Part shown: positions 8,454 through 17,641 of the stretch, one piece after another | How the letters are laid out: each line of letters starts with the position of its first letter | Numbering within the stretch: position 1 is the first letter of the stretch | Origin: a virus | IMG/VR virus record: IMGVR_UViG_3300018426_000202 | Span: 1 to 20,821 of that record | Direction: 5' to 3' (one strand) | Length of the DNA stretch: 20,821 bases | Program-made: the position numbers and the translations under genes | Notes under the pieces: model-generated | Database searches by the model: none | What the model was told of the DNA's origin: nothing | Seen by the model: the letters and a program-made list of their open reading frames with translations, nothing else

Positions 8454-11400
8454 ATGGCTAATTTAAACTTCGAAGCAAACAATAACCCTATTGAGGGTAA
8501 GAGTCACGTTATTCTGAGAACCAATCCTTTACTTTCTTCAAATGTAAAGTTGGTTGTTGATTCAAACGATGAAATATACTTGGATTCTATTAATGCTAAT
8601 AGAGCTCTGAGCGATAAGAGATATAAGAAATTTAGTCTAAATCGCAATGGCCATTATGCATATGATATAGCTTCTTTCTTTGCTAACACACCATACGATA
8701 CTGTATACGATGTTTATAGAAAAGACTCAGACATTTCAGTCTACAGAGAATACAATAAGCAATATGAAGAGCAGTACAATTACGGTGCTCGCTTAAATGG
8801 ATCAAAACACTTTGACGAGAACATTAGGTTCATGGCACCACTATGGCTTGATGAAAAGTTACCTGAATATTTTGTAATTTATAGAATTGAAGAACCGGTA
8901 TCCGAGATAAATCTTACGGATGACTTGTCTGGTATCAATGATAGAATTATGAAGATGTTGTCAAATGCAACTTTAGTAAAGTCATTTGATTTAAGAAAGG
9001 GTTCACCGATCGGCGATTACTTAAATACATTTGTTAATGACCCTAATAGACCAAAAGCACCGCTAACTGTTTCTTTTGAAAAAGATGAAAAGACATCTTG
9101 GAACGGTATTGATTTACGTAAGGGTGGGTTTGTCTCAAAGGGTGAATACATCTATAGAGACTTTGTACTAGAGGACAGGTCTGAAATCATGAACAATGAG
9201 TTTATCACTAATGGTTTTAAAAGAAACCAAATGATTAGTGCTAATCTTATTAATATGGAATTCATGTTTGAAGACTTTGACAATGCTTATGAAGTAAACA
9301 GATACATTGGACTTTATGTTAATGCACATGAAGAGGGTACATTTAAAAGCGTAAGATACGACGGTAACGTTTTACATATTAATGAAAGTACAGTAGAAAC
9401 TAACTTTGACTTAACGGGTACAAGTTTAGTAGCAACTGACATGTTACCAAATATTGAATTAGCAGACCCAACATTAAACTGGGTAAAATCAGGTAATTCA
9501 TTTGCACATATTAAAAATATTTATGACGGTGTACAAAGTCCGTATAAATTAAATGTAAGTGCTTTTAATATTGATAATAGCAAATACGTTAAAAAAGATG
9601 ATACTTTAACGGTTACAAACTTTTTAAGTGATGTTAAAGACTTTATTGAAATTGAAGTTATAGATACACCTGATATTGCAAATCAATATATTATTGGAAT
9701 TACAACCGAACTCTTACAAGGTAATTTTGTAAAATATGTAATAGTAGCAGACCCTGGTCTCCCAGCTGGTGAAGCATCAGCTCACAAGTTTTCTAATCAA
9801 GGGACATTCAGTGAAATAGCAAAAGCTATGAGGTCTGCTTTTTTAAATATAGATGATCTTCAATTAAATATAGATGTTATAGGTAACGCAATTCTTGTAA
9901 CTAGTTATAAAACTGGTAATAGAACATATGGTTTTGCTTTTGGTGAATATAAAGATAATAATAATTGTTTGTCTATTAGAGGTATCTTAGATAATGTTGA
10001 CAAAAAATTAAAGTTAGACTCTTATCTTTATTCTACATTTACACTTTATTCAGGTATTGGTGGTTCTAATGCTGGTTCAGGTATTTTAGTAGATGCTACT
10101 GAAGTTGGTGATATCAATACTGATACTTATTTAAAATCAGGTGAAAAGTTTATTAGAATTATTGAAATTCTAGAAGACCCTAATTTTAATGGATATTACA
10201 GAGTTTGCTTAAATGATAAACTAAATGTATCAAATATTACAGATATAAACCTATCATTATACGTTGATAACAAAATAAGTTTCGGTAAGTTTGAAGCGTT
10301 AGACTTTCATGATTTTGATTACAATTTCTATTCTGAAGCAAACTCTAAAATGGGTGAACTACAGTATGAAATCGACTATGATATTCTAGGTGTTGAATCA
10401 ACTCAAATAGGTACTATATCTGGTGATTATGCTAAACTACAAGGCGTTAAAAATGCAGTTACCCAAACAAGCTCTGGTGTTAGTTATGTTAATAATGAAT
10501 ATGATAGACTGCAAGAAAACTATAATACAGCACTAGCACTTGAATCAAGGGTTATACCTACAATAAACAAGTGGAAATATTTTGAAGGTGTAAACGCTAA
10601 AGAATTACCATATATGCTTACGATGAGCGAAGCGTTTGGTAAAACTAATTTCTCACCAGATGTCGATGTTACAGGTAGAAGTATATCTGATATGACACAC
10701 GAGTGGTTCTATTTGTACAAGCATCCTGTTTATGACGGTATTGCCAACGAAACGGACCCACTTAAAAAAGCACAGCTTCAAGCTGATTTAGCTAAAACAC
10801 TTTCAAGCTATTTACAGCCAGAAGAAACTATAAATTTAGAGGCTTCTCATTTATTAGATGTTACTAATAATTATTTTGATAGACTATTTGTTTACGATGG
10901 ATACGACGTAACTGGTATGGGCTTTGCACCTGCAGTTCCAACTGCTAAGTATGTAACCCTACGTGGTGGCTCACAGGAAGCCCCTGCTGAAGCTTTGTTC
11001 AGAGGCTTAAAGGTTAAGCTATATGAAAGGAAGGAATCATTAGAAGCCAATCCAAGGAATCTATTTACATCTACTTCTTTTAATGGTTATAGATTTTCAG
11101 CGGTGTTAAATTACAATAACAATCAAGCTGATAATAATATTGAAATCAAAGCTATAAAGAATGACAAATTTAAGTTTGTTTGTTTATACATTGAACTTAA
11201 TACAACGGAAGCTTCAATAACTTCATTAAATAGAGAGCTGCTTTACAAGCTCAATGACATATTTAAGATAGACCCTGTTGATGGTCCTGTACCAGCAGAT
11301 ACACAGATTAACGGTTATATTAATTTTAATATTCAACAAGATGCTGATGGTAAATATGCAGAGGGTATTGGTGTTGATGCTAAACTTGCTAGAGACATTC

Positions 11401-12884
11401 AACTTAATTCAAGCGGTGGATACAATAATTTAATCTTTACATACAATGGTACTGATTGGGTGTTACCTGTGATTGAAGTAAATGACAATACTATTAAAGT
11501 AGCTACATCAAATTATAAAATTGATGATGTTAACAATACCACTCAATTAAATATTACTGGACTATCTGAATCTGATTGGTCGAATATTACATTTACATAT
11601 CAAGGTGGTGGTGCTAATCTAGCTAAATCATTATTAACTTCTGTTTCTGCTAAAAACTTAGTTGATTTATTGAATAATAATGATACTAAAAATGTAGAAT
11701 ACATTACAGTTTCTGAAGATGGTACAATTTCTAATAATACATTTATTATTAACGTAGAAGATGGTAATAAATTATATAGATTTTCTAAACTTAAACCAGT
11801 AGCAGACCCTAATAAGCCGGATAGTTATAAGATATCTGCTGGTAAAGTTGGGTATATTGTTGTAGAACGTACTGATATGTACAGAGCTGGTTTTGTTAGA
11901 ATGTCTGGTCATTATACACCCTTAACAAGACCTGTTGTAATGTTTACTGATTTATATTCAGAATACAAAACAACACAGCTTGAAGACGATGGCGATGTTC
12001 TTACAATACCGGATCCAAGAGAACAGTTAATCTATAATAGATACAATAGAATGGGTATTGCGTTTATGTCGTATATCGACAGAGGCCAATACAAGTTTGG
12101 TTTAATTGAAGACTTGTTCTATCATAAAGTCAATCCAGAAAAAGCCGACGGTATACTTAAGCTTTCAAACTCTACTAGTAGCCAACCACTATATCCTTTG
12201 ATTGACGAGATTGCTATTGCAAAAAGAGATATTAATGTATTCAGGTCGTCTTGGGAAGACCAGTACTATGTGAAGAACGGTTCGTCACAGACTAATAAAA
12301 ATGTGTACGGTACACTTTCACCTTATGAAGAGTCTGCATTCCTAGCATCAACTCTTAATCTTCCTAAATCACAATATGAAATCACAGCATATCCTGATAT
12401 CGCTGAAATGAACTCACTGACACAATTAACTTCTGTAGAATCTATCGGTAATTATACAGGTGATATTTTAAAGTTTGAGGATGCTGATAAAATCTATATG
12501 AGCATTAATGTTGATAATCTTTTAGTTGATTTATTAGAAGCTGATAATGCTGGTATTTCAATACAGAGATTTGTACAAGCTTCGGAATCATATGGTGATA
12601 AGACTACATTAAAAGATGATATTAGAAAATACATTGAGGTTAACTTACTTAAGTTATTGAATATTGTAGACGTTAAACTTTTTACTAAAGACGACAGTTC
12701 TATAAAAATCAGTGAAGTTTTAAGCGCTACAAACCTTAATGAGATTGCAGATACTGGATTCAAAGAGTCTAATGATTTTAGAATAGAGTATAATAATACA
12801 AACCCGCTAAAATTAAGACTAATATATAACAAAAGAACTGGCTTTAGACACAAGCTATACGTTTATATAAAAATAAGAAGCTAA
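8454..12884 (+). CDS. Very large virion structural protein (1476 aa), family not recognised
   Basis: 1476 residues, the largest gene in the window, starting at ATG after GATTA with no Shine-Dalgarno. The N-terminal region carries a distinctive stretch (HVILRTNPLLSSNVKLVVDS, residues 18-37) followed by aromatic-rich segments (YNYGARLNGSKHFDENIRFM, then APLWLDEKLPEYFVIYRI). I recall similar openings in large structural proteins of Bacteroidota phages but cannot name a family. The middle is beta-rich and Asn/Asp-rich, with a helical stretch near 656-713 (YVNNEYDRLQENYNTALALE). The C-terminus contains Tyr/Arg-rich strands (LIYNRYNRMGIAFMSYIDRG) and ends in basic residues (YVYIKIRS). No signal peptide, transmembrane segment or enzyme motif is seen. 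It sits directly upstream of the collar-type fibre (3-nt gap), which suggests a baseplate or fibre-connector role. Confidence 0.45.
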   Translation: MANLNFEANNNPIEGKSHVILRTNPLLSSNVKLVVDSNDEIYLDSINANRALSDKRYKKFSLNRNGHYAYDIASFFANTPYDTVYDVYRKDSDISVYREYNKQYEEQYNYGARLNGSKHFDENIRFMAPLWLDEKLPEYFVIYRIEEPVSEINLTDDLSGINDRIMKMLSNATLVKSFDLRKGSPIGDYLNTFVNDPNRPKAPLTVSFEKDEKTSWNGIDLRKGGFVSKGEYIYRDFVLEDRSEIMNNEFITNGFKRNQMISANLINMEFMFEDFDNAYEVNRYIGLYVNAHEEGTFKSVRYDGNVLHINESTVETNFDLTGTSLVATDMLPNIELADPTLNWVKSGNSFAHIKNIYDGVQSPYKLNVSAFNIDNSKYVKKDDTLTVTNFLSDVKDFIEIEVIDTPDIANQYIIGITTELLQGNFVKYVIVADPGLPAGEASAHKFSNQGTFSEIAKAMRSAFLNIDDLQLNIDVIGNAILVTSYKTGNRTYGFAFGEYKDNNNCLSIRGILDNVDKKLKLDSYLYSTFTLYSGIGGSNAGSGILVDATEVGDINTDTYLKSGEKFIRIIEILEDPNFNGYYRVCLNDKLNVSNITDINLSLYVDNKISFGKFEALDFHDFDYNFYSEANSKMGELQYEIDYDILGVESTQIGTISGDYAKLQGVKNAVTQTSSGVSYVNNEYDRLQENYNTALALESRVIPTINKWKYFEGVNAKELPYMLTMSEAFGKTNFSPDVDVTGRSISDMTHEWFYLYKHPVYDGIANETDPLKKAQLQADLAKTLSSYLQPEETINLEASHLLDVTNNYFDRLFVYDGYDVTGMGFAPAVPTAKYVTLRGGSQEAPAEALFRGLKVKLYERKESLEANPRNLFTSTSFNGYRFSAVLNYNNNQADNNIEIKAIKNDKFKFVCLYIELNTTEASITSLNRELLYKLNDIFKIDPVDGPVPADTQINGYINFNIQQDADGKYAEGIGVDAKLARDIQLNSSGGYNNLIFTYNGTDWVLPVIEVNDNTIKVATSNYKIDDVNNTTQLNITGLSESDWSNITFTYQGGGANLAKSLLTSVSAKNLVDLLNNNDTKNVEYITVSEDGTISNNTFIINVEDGNKLYRFSKLKPVADPNKPDSYKISAGKVGYIVVERTDMYRAGFVRMSGHYTPLTRPVVMFTDLYSEYKTTQLEDDGDVLTIPDPREQLIYNRYNRMGIAFMSYIDRGQYKFGLIEDLFYHKVNPEKADGILKLSNSTSSQPLYPLIDEIAIAKRDINVFRSSWEDQYYVKNGSSQTNKNVYGTLSPYEESAFLASTLNLPKSQYEITAYPDIAEMNSLTQLTSVESIGNYTGDILKFEDADKIYMSINVDNLLVDLLEADNAGISIQRFVQASESYGDKTTLKDDIRKYIEVNLLKLLNIVDVKLFTKDDSSIKISEVLSATNLNEIADTGFKESNDFRIEYNNTNPLKLRLIYNKRTGFRHKLYVYIKIRS

Positions 12885-12887
12885 AAC

Positions 12888-14204
12888 ATGGCTATTAATA
12901 TTAAAGAAATCTTTGAGAGCGATACATCGAATCAACAGATTGACAAAATCAATTACAACTTTGACCAAATCCTAGCTAACGGAGGTGGCCCTATTGGGGC
13001 AACAGGTGCCCAAGGTGTTGCCGGTTCAGTCGGAGCTACAGGTGCACAAGGAGCACAAGGTCCTATTGGTCCACAGGGTGTACCAGGTGCATATAGTGAC
13101 TTTTTTGTATCTGATGATTTAAATCCGGGCGTTGCTGGTTCTAATACAATAGCACCAACCGCTAGAAATAATAGAATACCATCTTTAGTATTAGGTGACC
13201 AAGATGCAACATCTAACGGTAATGTATCTTTATATGATGGTTCTGCTCTTAGGATAATAGGTTCTAAATTTAATGGTAACTTGGTTAGACTTGACGTAAA
13301 TGGACTTAATACTAATTATATTGATATTAATATAAGTGACGGGGCTAATGGTAGAATGCTTAAATTTGATAATTCAGCACAAGGTCTTGACGCAATATAT
13401 GAATTTGACGGTAAATCACTTTCATTAAATTATAATAACAATGATATTATAAAATTAGCTTATGGTGGTTCGTTTTTTGATGTAGAGGTTGATTTTGAAG
13501 GCCAAGTTAATTTTAATGAAGAAACTGTATTTAATGGTCTAACTAGATTACCTAGTAATGCAGCTACTGGTAAAGTACTTTCCTCTGCTGATAGTAATGG
13601 TACTTTCGCTTGGACTGACCCGGGTGTAGTGCCAATCGGTACTATTGTTATGATACCTGGTTTTGTATTAACTAATAGCGTTGATAAGGTAGGTAATACT
13701 GCTACTATTCCAACAGATAACTGGATTGGTAGAGGTGAGGGCGATTGGGCTGGATGGTATTATTGTAATGGTGAAACATGGACTGGATCTGGTGTTTCAT
13801 ATGCTGTACCTGATATGAGAGATAGATTCCCATTAGGATTCTCATATTTACAAAATGCTGATTCTGAAGCTTCTACAGTAGCTGATGGTGAATATGGTGT
13901 TAAAAATGTTGAACAATTAAAAACAGTTACAACAGCAACAGACCACTCACATGATGTTGCAATAGGTAATATCACTGTAGATGAAGCTTCAGTGTTTAAC
14001 CCCGCAGATGTTTTACAACCACAAACTGGTGGTCAATCTACATTTACAAGTACAACAAATGGTCAAACTGTTGTTGATATTTCACCTAAGACTACTACAC
14101 TAGGATACATGATATACTTAGGAATACCAACTTTAAAATACGGTATTGGAACAGCACAACAGGGACCTCAAGGTAATACTACACCAGTATTTGGTCTTGG
14201 ATAA
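12888..14204 (+). CDS. Collagen-like tail fibre with phage tail-collar domain
   Basis: 438 residues, start ATG after GAAGCTAAAAC. Residues 1-30 contain a helical adaptor (QQIDKINYNFDQILANGG) of the type that docks fibres on the baseplate. Residues 34-69 are twelve uninterrupted Gly-X-Y triplets (GPI GAT GAQ GVA ... GVP GAY), predicted to form a collagen-like triple helix. A beta-rich shaft follows to about 245. Residues about 247-325 are a tail-collar domain: PIGTIVMIPG, GWYYCNG at about 289-295, and VPDMRDRFPLG at about 307-317. After it come a histidine-containing turn (ATDHSHD, about 350-356) and a second short Gly-Pro-Gln-Gly segment near the C-terminus. Known collar-domain proteins are trimeric short tail fibres or receptor-binding tips. 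I infer a baseplate-attached, host-recognition fibre. Functional class is confident; the receptor is unknown. Confidence 0.88.
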   Translation: MAINIKEIFESDTSNQQIDKINYNFDQILANGGGPIGATGAQGVAGSVGATGAQGAQGPIGPQGVPGAYSDFFVSDDLNPGVAGSNTIAPTARNNRIPSLVLGDQDATSNGNVSLYDGSALRIIGSKFNGNLVRLDVNGLNTNYIDINISDGANGRMLKFDNSAQGLDAIYEFDGKSLSLNYNNNDIIKLAYGGSFFDVEVDFEGQVNFNEETVFNGLTRLPSNAATGKVLSSADSNGTFAWTDPGVVPIGTIVMIPGFVLTNSVDKVGNTATIPTDNWIGRGEGDWAGWYYCNGETWTGSGVSYAVPDMRDRFPLGFSYLQNADSEASTVADGEYGVKNVEQLKTVTTATDHSHDVAIGNITVDEASVFNPADVLQPQTGGQSTFTSTTNGQTVVDISPKTTTLGYMIYLGIPTLKYGIGTAQQGPQGNTTPVFGLG

Positions 14205-14216
14205 TAATAACTAATA

Positions 14217-14975
14217 ATGATTAATATAAACATAAATAAAGATTGGATTCCCTTTATAGTAATTGCAGTACTTGCATTTATATTATTGGGGCAGTGTTCT
14301 ACAAACTCAGCACTTAGGGAAGACAAACGTGTTCTTGTGACTCAGGTTGAGAATGCTAAATCTAACCTAAGAGCTTCACAAGATTCTGTTGAGCTTTATA
14401 TTAATCAAAATAATTTCTTAGAAGCTGAAATCAGCACTTACGCTGCAACTGCTAAAGAATTAAAGGAAGAATACAATGGTATGCTTAAAAAATACCAAAA
14501 AGCACTTGGTGTTAATAAACAACTTGAAAATGTAAACTCTTTACTTTCAGCTGAGCTTAGAAACAAAGACAGTCTTTTAATTAATGCTAATATAAACGCA
14601 GATTCAACCTTTACATTTAAAGATTCAGTTGATTATGGTGATAACAATACAAGAGTTGTTACATTAGATGGTATGATTAAAGATTCTACAGTTATAGGTA
14701 AATTATCAATATACCAAACAATTACTCTATTGACTGCTCTCGAAAATGAGGACGGTGTTAATAGAATGAGGATAAGCACAAAATACCCATTTGATGATAT
14801 TAAAATTGAAGGAATAAATATCATCAATAATGAGTTGAATACATATAAGAAGAAGAGCAGGTGGAACATGAACTTTGGGATTGGATATGGAATCTTCCCG
14901 GTTAATGGAACCATTCAACCGTCACCATTTGTAGGTGTTATGTTTGGATATTCACCTAAATGGCTTCAATTTTAA
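14217..14975 (+). CDS. Membrane-anchored coiled-coil protein with outer-membrane-like C-terminus; possible spanin
   Basis: 252 residues. Residues 10-26 (WIPFIVIAVLAFILLGQ) form a single hydrophobic segment after a short lysine-containing N-terminus, predicting an inner-membrane anchor with the rest in the periplasm. C27 follows LGQ, but Gln at -1 is not a good lipobox, so a lipoprotein is unlikely. Residues about 32-125 are helical coiled coil (LVTQVENAKSNLRASQDSVE through NKQLENVNSLLSAELRNKDS). The C-terminus has two amphipathic strands rich in Gly and aromatics (WNMNFGIGYGIFPV at 216-229, PFVGVMFGYS at 237-246) and ends in Phe, as beta-barrel proteins do. Coiled-coil proteins with this layout occur in Bacteroidota phages and prophages. 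I infer an envelope-spanning protein that could act in lysis, like a one-piece spanin. It lies among tail genes, so a virion role is the alternative. Confidence 0.45.
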   Translation: MINININKDWIPFIVIAVLAFILLGQCSTNSALREDKRVLVTQVENAKSNLRASQDSVELYINQNNFLEAEISTYAATAKELKEEYNGMLKKYQKALGVNKQLENVNSLLSAELRNKDSLLINANINADSTFTFKDSVDYGDNNTRVVTLDGMIKDSTVIGKLSIYQTITLLTALENEDGVNRMRISTKYPFDDIKIEGINIINNELNTYKKKSRWNMNFGIGYGIFPVNGTIQPSPFVGVMFGYSPKWLQF

Positions 14976-14991
14976 TAAAGTAACTAACTAG

Positions 14992-17061
14992 ATGGCACAA
15001 TCATCAAAATACGCAAGATTAGACCAAGATGTTCTGTTAGAGTTTATCTACCATGATCAGAACGTTGCTACGCTAAGCAACTACCAGATTGAGATAGACG
15101 ACAACGGCTCGCATCTTTTAGTACTTGATACAACAGGTTCAAGTTCTGATTCAAGACACTTAATCCATGAATTAGGCGCTCTTGTAGTAAACTTTGATGT
15201 TACTGAAAGTACAACTGCTGTTCTTATTGAGAATTTTGCATCTAGGTCATTAACATTAGGTAACGGTAAGACATACAAATTTAATGTATCAGCTCTTACA
15301 ACCCCATCAGACTTTAAAGTTTTAGATGCAAACGCTAATCAAGTAGGTTCACTTAGCGGTACTACTTATATGTTCACACCAACAACTAATGGTGCGTTTA
15401 CTTATGTCTATTCAGATTTAAACGGTGGTAAAATTACTGTACAAGATACAGCTAATCCATTATATGCAACAGCTGATGAAGAAACTGGTAATGATATAAG
15501 AACTGGAGCTGGACAACCTGGTAGATACCAAGCGGTTTCTGTAGATGGTGTTGAAGCTTCAAGATACGCTTTATTAGATTCTACTAATAATTTTATTGAT
15601 AACAATGTAGATTGGACAGGTTCAACTTCAGCTACAATACAACAGGCAGATGCAACTGATATTCCTTCTAATACTGTAACTTATGATACTGTAAGACTTC
15701 ACTTAAAGTCTGGTTATTCATTTGCAGCCAGAGGTTACCAAGGATTCTTATTTCAAGTAGGTGCAGTCAGACAATCAGGTGTTAAGAATTATTTCACCTC
15801 GATTGCTTACTTAAACACTTCATCTTTTGAAATTCAAAACCCTAAGCCTTTTATTTTAGGCGAGACAATGTATTCTAAGTTTATTGAGATAAAGGTTCCT
15901 TCACTTGTGAACATGGACCCAGACTTTAAAACTTGGTTCTTTGGTACAGGTGCTGATGATTTAAATTCAACGGCAAACTACGAGATTACATATAAACTTA
16001 TTGATTCAATTGACAGCTCAACTGGATTTGACTATATCAATACAGGTGATGAGGTTGAATTTATAGTAGCTCGTGAAGATGAATTCCAAGATATTGCAGC
16101 GGTTGTTGAAGAAGCAGCTGACGGTGATTACTTTAATCTGTATGCAACTAAAGACGGTTCAATTTCTGAATTCGATAAGTACATTCAAAATAGACTGTTA
16201 ACTTCAGGTGATGACATTACGGTCTTCCATGAGATTACAGTTTACGAACAGATTACATCTTTCTTTGATAAGAGTTATTCGGTTACGGTTTCACAAACAG
16301 AAAACTTTGATGAACCAATCCCGTTCAGACCTATCATTAACAACTCATCTGTAGCGACAGCTTACAATATTGATTACACTCTAAGAATTTACAACGAGTC
16401 TAATAATACACAGATAGTTAAGAAAGCTTCTTATACTTCATACAACGTTGGTAAATACGGTAAGTACCTAAGAAATATCAATCTGCCTTCATCTAATAAA
16501 ATTATGAAAGTATACAACACACTTCCTAATGTTTTAGAGAACAGACAGATTATAGAAAACTTAGCAACACTGCCAAATAACCAAGTAAGCTTTGTACCTA
16601 CATTTATTGAAAGAATGAATATTGTTACAGGTTCGACTAATGTTACAATAAACAGTAATGAGGTGGTTGATAACTCATCTATCAAATACCACTCAGATGG
16701 TGAGTCTCAATTAAAACTAAGCCCATTCGATAATTACATTAAGTTTAAAATTGCTAAACTTGACGGTGATGACCTTATTAATATTTCATTAGAGTCTGTA
16801 AATAAAGTTGTACTTAACTTAGGTAAGGTTGCTATTGATAATACTTTAAATTATGCTGATGTTGAATTAGCAGAAGGTGAGATTATGTTTAAAATTAGTG
16901 AAGCTGTAATGAATAAAGTTGCGAGACAGTCCAACAGCACATACATGCTTTCAATCCATAACGGTAACGATAAGACACTTATTCACCACGGTACATTTAC
17001 AGTATTAGGTTCAAACAATCCTAATGACTCAACACAATTACAGGTGCAATTACCTATTTAA
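14992..17061 (+). CDS. Virion structural protein (689 aa), family not recognised
   Basis: 689 residues, ATG preceded by TAACTAG. The protein is beta-rich and Asn/Thr/Ser-rich. An N-terminal unit (residues 1-75) starts SSKYARLDQDVLLEFIYHDQ. A similar R-Y-A-L-L-D reappears near residue 186 (SRYALLDSTNNFIDNN), and the segment between has short strands such as TYKFNVSAL and GAFTYVYSD that suggest a small Ig-like module. The C-terminal half contains aromatic-rich segments (DITVFHEITVYEQITSFFDK) and ends QLQVQLPI. No signal peptide, transmembrane segment, coiled coil or catalytic motif is seen. Located between the envelope-spanning candidate and a tail-tube-fold gene, it is most likely a baseplate or tail component. 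Sixteen of its 17 arginines use AGA/AGG, matching the other structural genes. Confidence 0.45.
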   Translation: MAQSSKYARLDQDVLLEFIYHDQNVATLSNYQIEIDDNGSHLLVLDTTGSSSDSRHLIHELGALVVNFDVTESTTAVLIENFASRSLTLGNGKTYKFNVSALTTPSDFKVLDANANQVGSLSGTTYMFTPTTNGAFTYVYSDLNGGKITVQDTANPLYATADEETGNDIRTGAGQPGRYQAVSVDGVEASRYALLDSTNNFIDNNVDWTGSTSATIQQADATDIPSNTVTYDTVRLHLKSGYSFAARGYQGFLFQVGAVRQSGVKNYFTSIAYLNTSSFEIQNPKPFILGETMYSKFIEIKVPSLVNMDPDFKTWFFGTGADDLNSTANYEITYKLIDSIDSSTGFDYINTGDEVEFIVAREDEFQDIAAVVEEAADGDYFNLYATKDGSISEFDKYIQNRLLTSGDDITVFHEITVYEQITSFFDKSYSVTVSQTENFDEPIPFRPIINNSSVATAYNIDYTLRIYNESNNTQIVKKASYTSYNVGKYGKYLRNINLPSSNKIMKVYNTLPNVLENRQIIENLATLPNNQVSFVPTFIERMNIVTGSTNVTINSNEVVDNSSIKYHSDGESQLKLSPFDNYIKFKIAKLDGDDLINISLESVNKVVLNLGKVAIDNTLNYADVELAEGEIMFKISEAVMNKVARQSNSTYMLSIHNGNDKTLIHHGTFTVLGSNNPNDSTQLQVQLPI

Positions 17062-17078
17062 ACTAAGGTTAACTAGAT

Positions 17079-17630
17079 ATGATATTAAATAGTAGAAGTA
17101 ACTTATTTAACTTTAAGTTTCCTAAGAACTTTATACCTAAAGAGGTTGCTGACAAATATCGTCCTTATTTGAACAGATTACCAGGTAATATAATCGAAGA
17201 ACCTATTGATTTCATTAATTATACTATCCAAGGTGTTTCAATGCCAGGTATTTCATATACACCTGCTGAGCAGAATTTCAATGACGGTACTACAGTGTAT
17301 AAAAGAGGATACCAACCGGTTCAAAACTTAATTAACAGAGAACTAACAGTTACAATGCAGTTATTAGACGGCTTTATTAACTATTGGATTCTTTCAGATG
17401 CTTTATTGTACCATTATAACAGACAGAATGAAAAGTCTTATATTGACGACCTTAAGTTACAACTATTAGATGCCGAAGGTATTCACTTAATGTCGGTTGT
17501 ATTTGAGAAGCCTATTATGAATTCTATTTCTGAGCTTGACCTTAATATGGCACAAAATGTAGCAGAGTTTAACACAGTCAGTGTAACATTCTTCTATAAC
17601 AAGTTCAATTTGATTAATGAATTACAGTGA
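17079..17630 (+). CDS. Tail-tube-fold tail or baseplate protein (T4 gp19/gp54-like), tentative
   Basis: 183 residues, ATG after TAACTAGAT; a weak AAGG lies 11 nt upstream. The order of segments matches the tail-tube fold of T4 gp19 and related baseplate-tube proteins. An N-terminal strand pair leads into a loop with Pro-Gly (INYTIQGVSMPGI, residues 46-58). A strand then precedes an amphipathic helix (RELTVTMQLLDGFINYWILS). The last strands are DLKLQLLDAEG, SVVFEKPIMNSISELDL and FNTVSVTFFYNKF. T4 gp19 ends in the same strand-turn-strand plus aromatic pattern. I infer a tube protein or a tube-initiating baseplate component. Since only one such gene is visible, it may be the initiator (gp48/gp54 type) rather than the main tube subunit. 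The next gene begins 11 nt after the stop. Confidence 0.5.
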   Translation: MILNSRSNLFNFKFPKNFIPKEVADKYRPYLNRLPGNIIEEPIDFINYTIQGVSMPGISYTPAEQNFNDGTTVYKRGYQPVQNLINRELTVTMQLLDGFINYWILSDALLYHYNRQNEKSYIDDLKLQLLDAEGIHLMSVVFEKPIMNSISELDLNMAQNVAEFNTVSVTFFYNKFNLINELQ

Positions 17631-17641
17631 TATATAATAAT

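Noticed and set aside
12494-12853. 119-codon minus-strand frame inside the 1476-aa gene
   Set aside because: It lies fully opposite a long gene with coherent protein sequence. Its Ser/Leu-rich composition is typical of an antisense shadow.
14286-14299. Lipoprotein signal at LLGQC in the coiled-coil membrane protein
   Set aside because: Gln immediately before Cys does not fit the lipobox; an uncleaved membrane anchor is more likely.
14633-14914. Minus-strand frames of 93 and 63 codons inside the envelope-spanning candidate
   Set aside because: They overlap each other and the plus-strand gene, and look hydrophobic only because of the antisense of Asn/Asp/Lys codons.
17627-17641. GTG start for the glycine-zipper protein
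   Set aside because: It overlaps the previous stop codon and adds MIYNN before MKTFLTYLEE; the ATG at 17642 gives the recognisable N-terminus.
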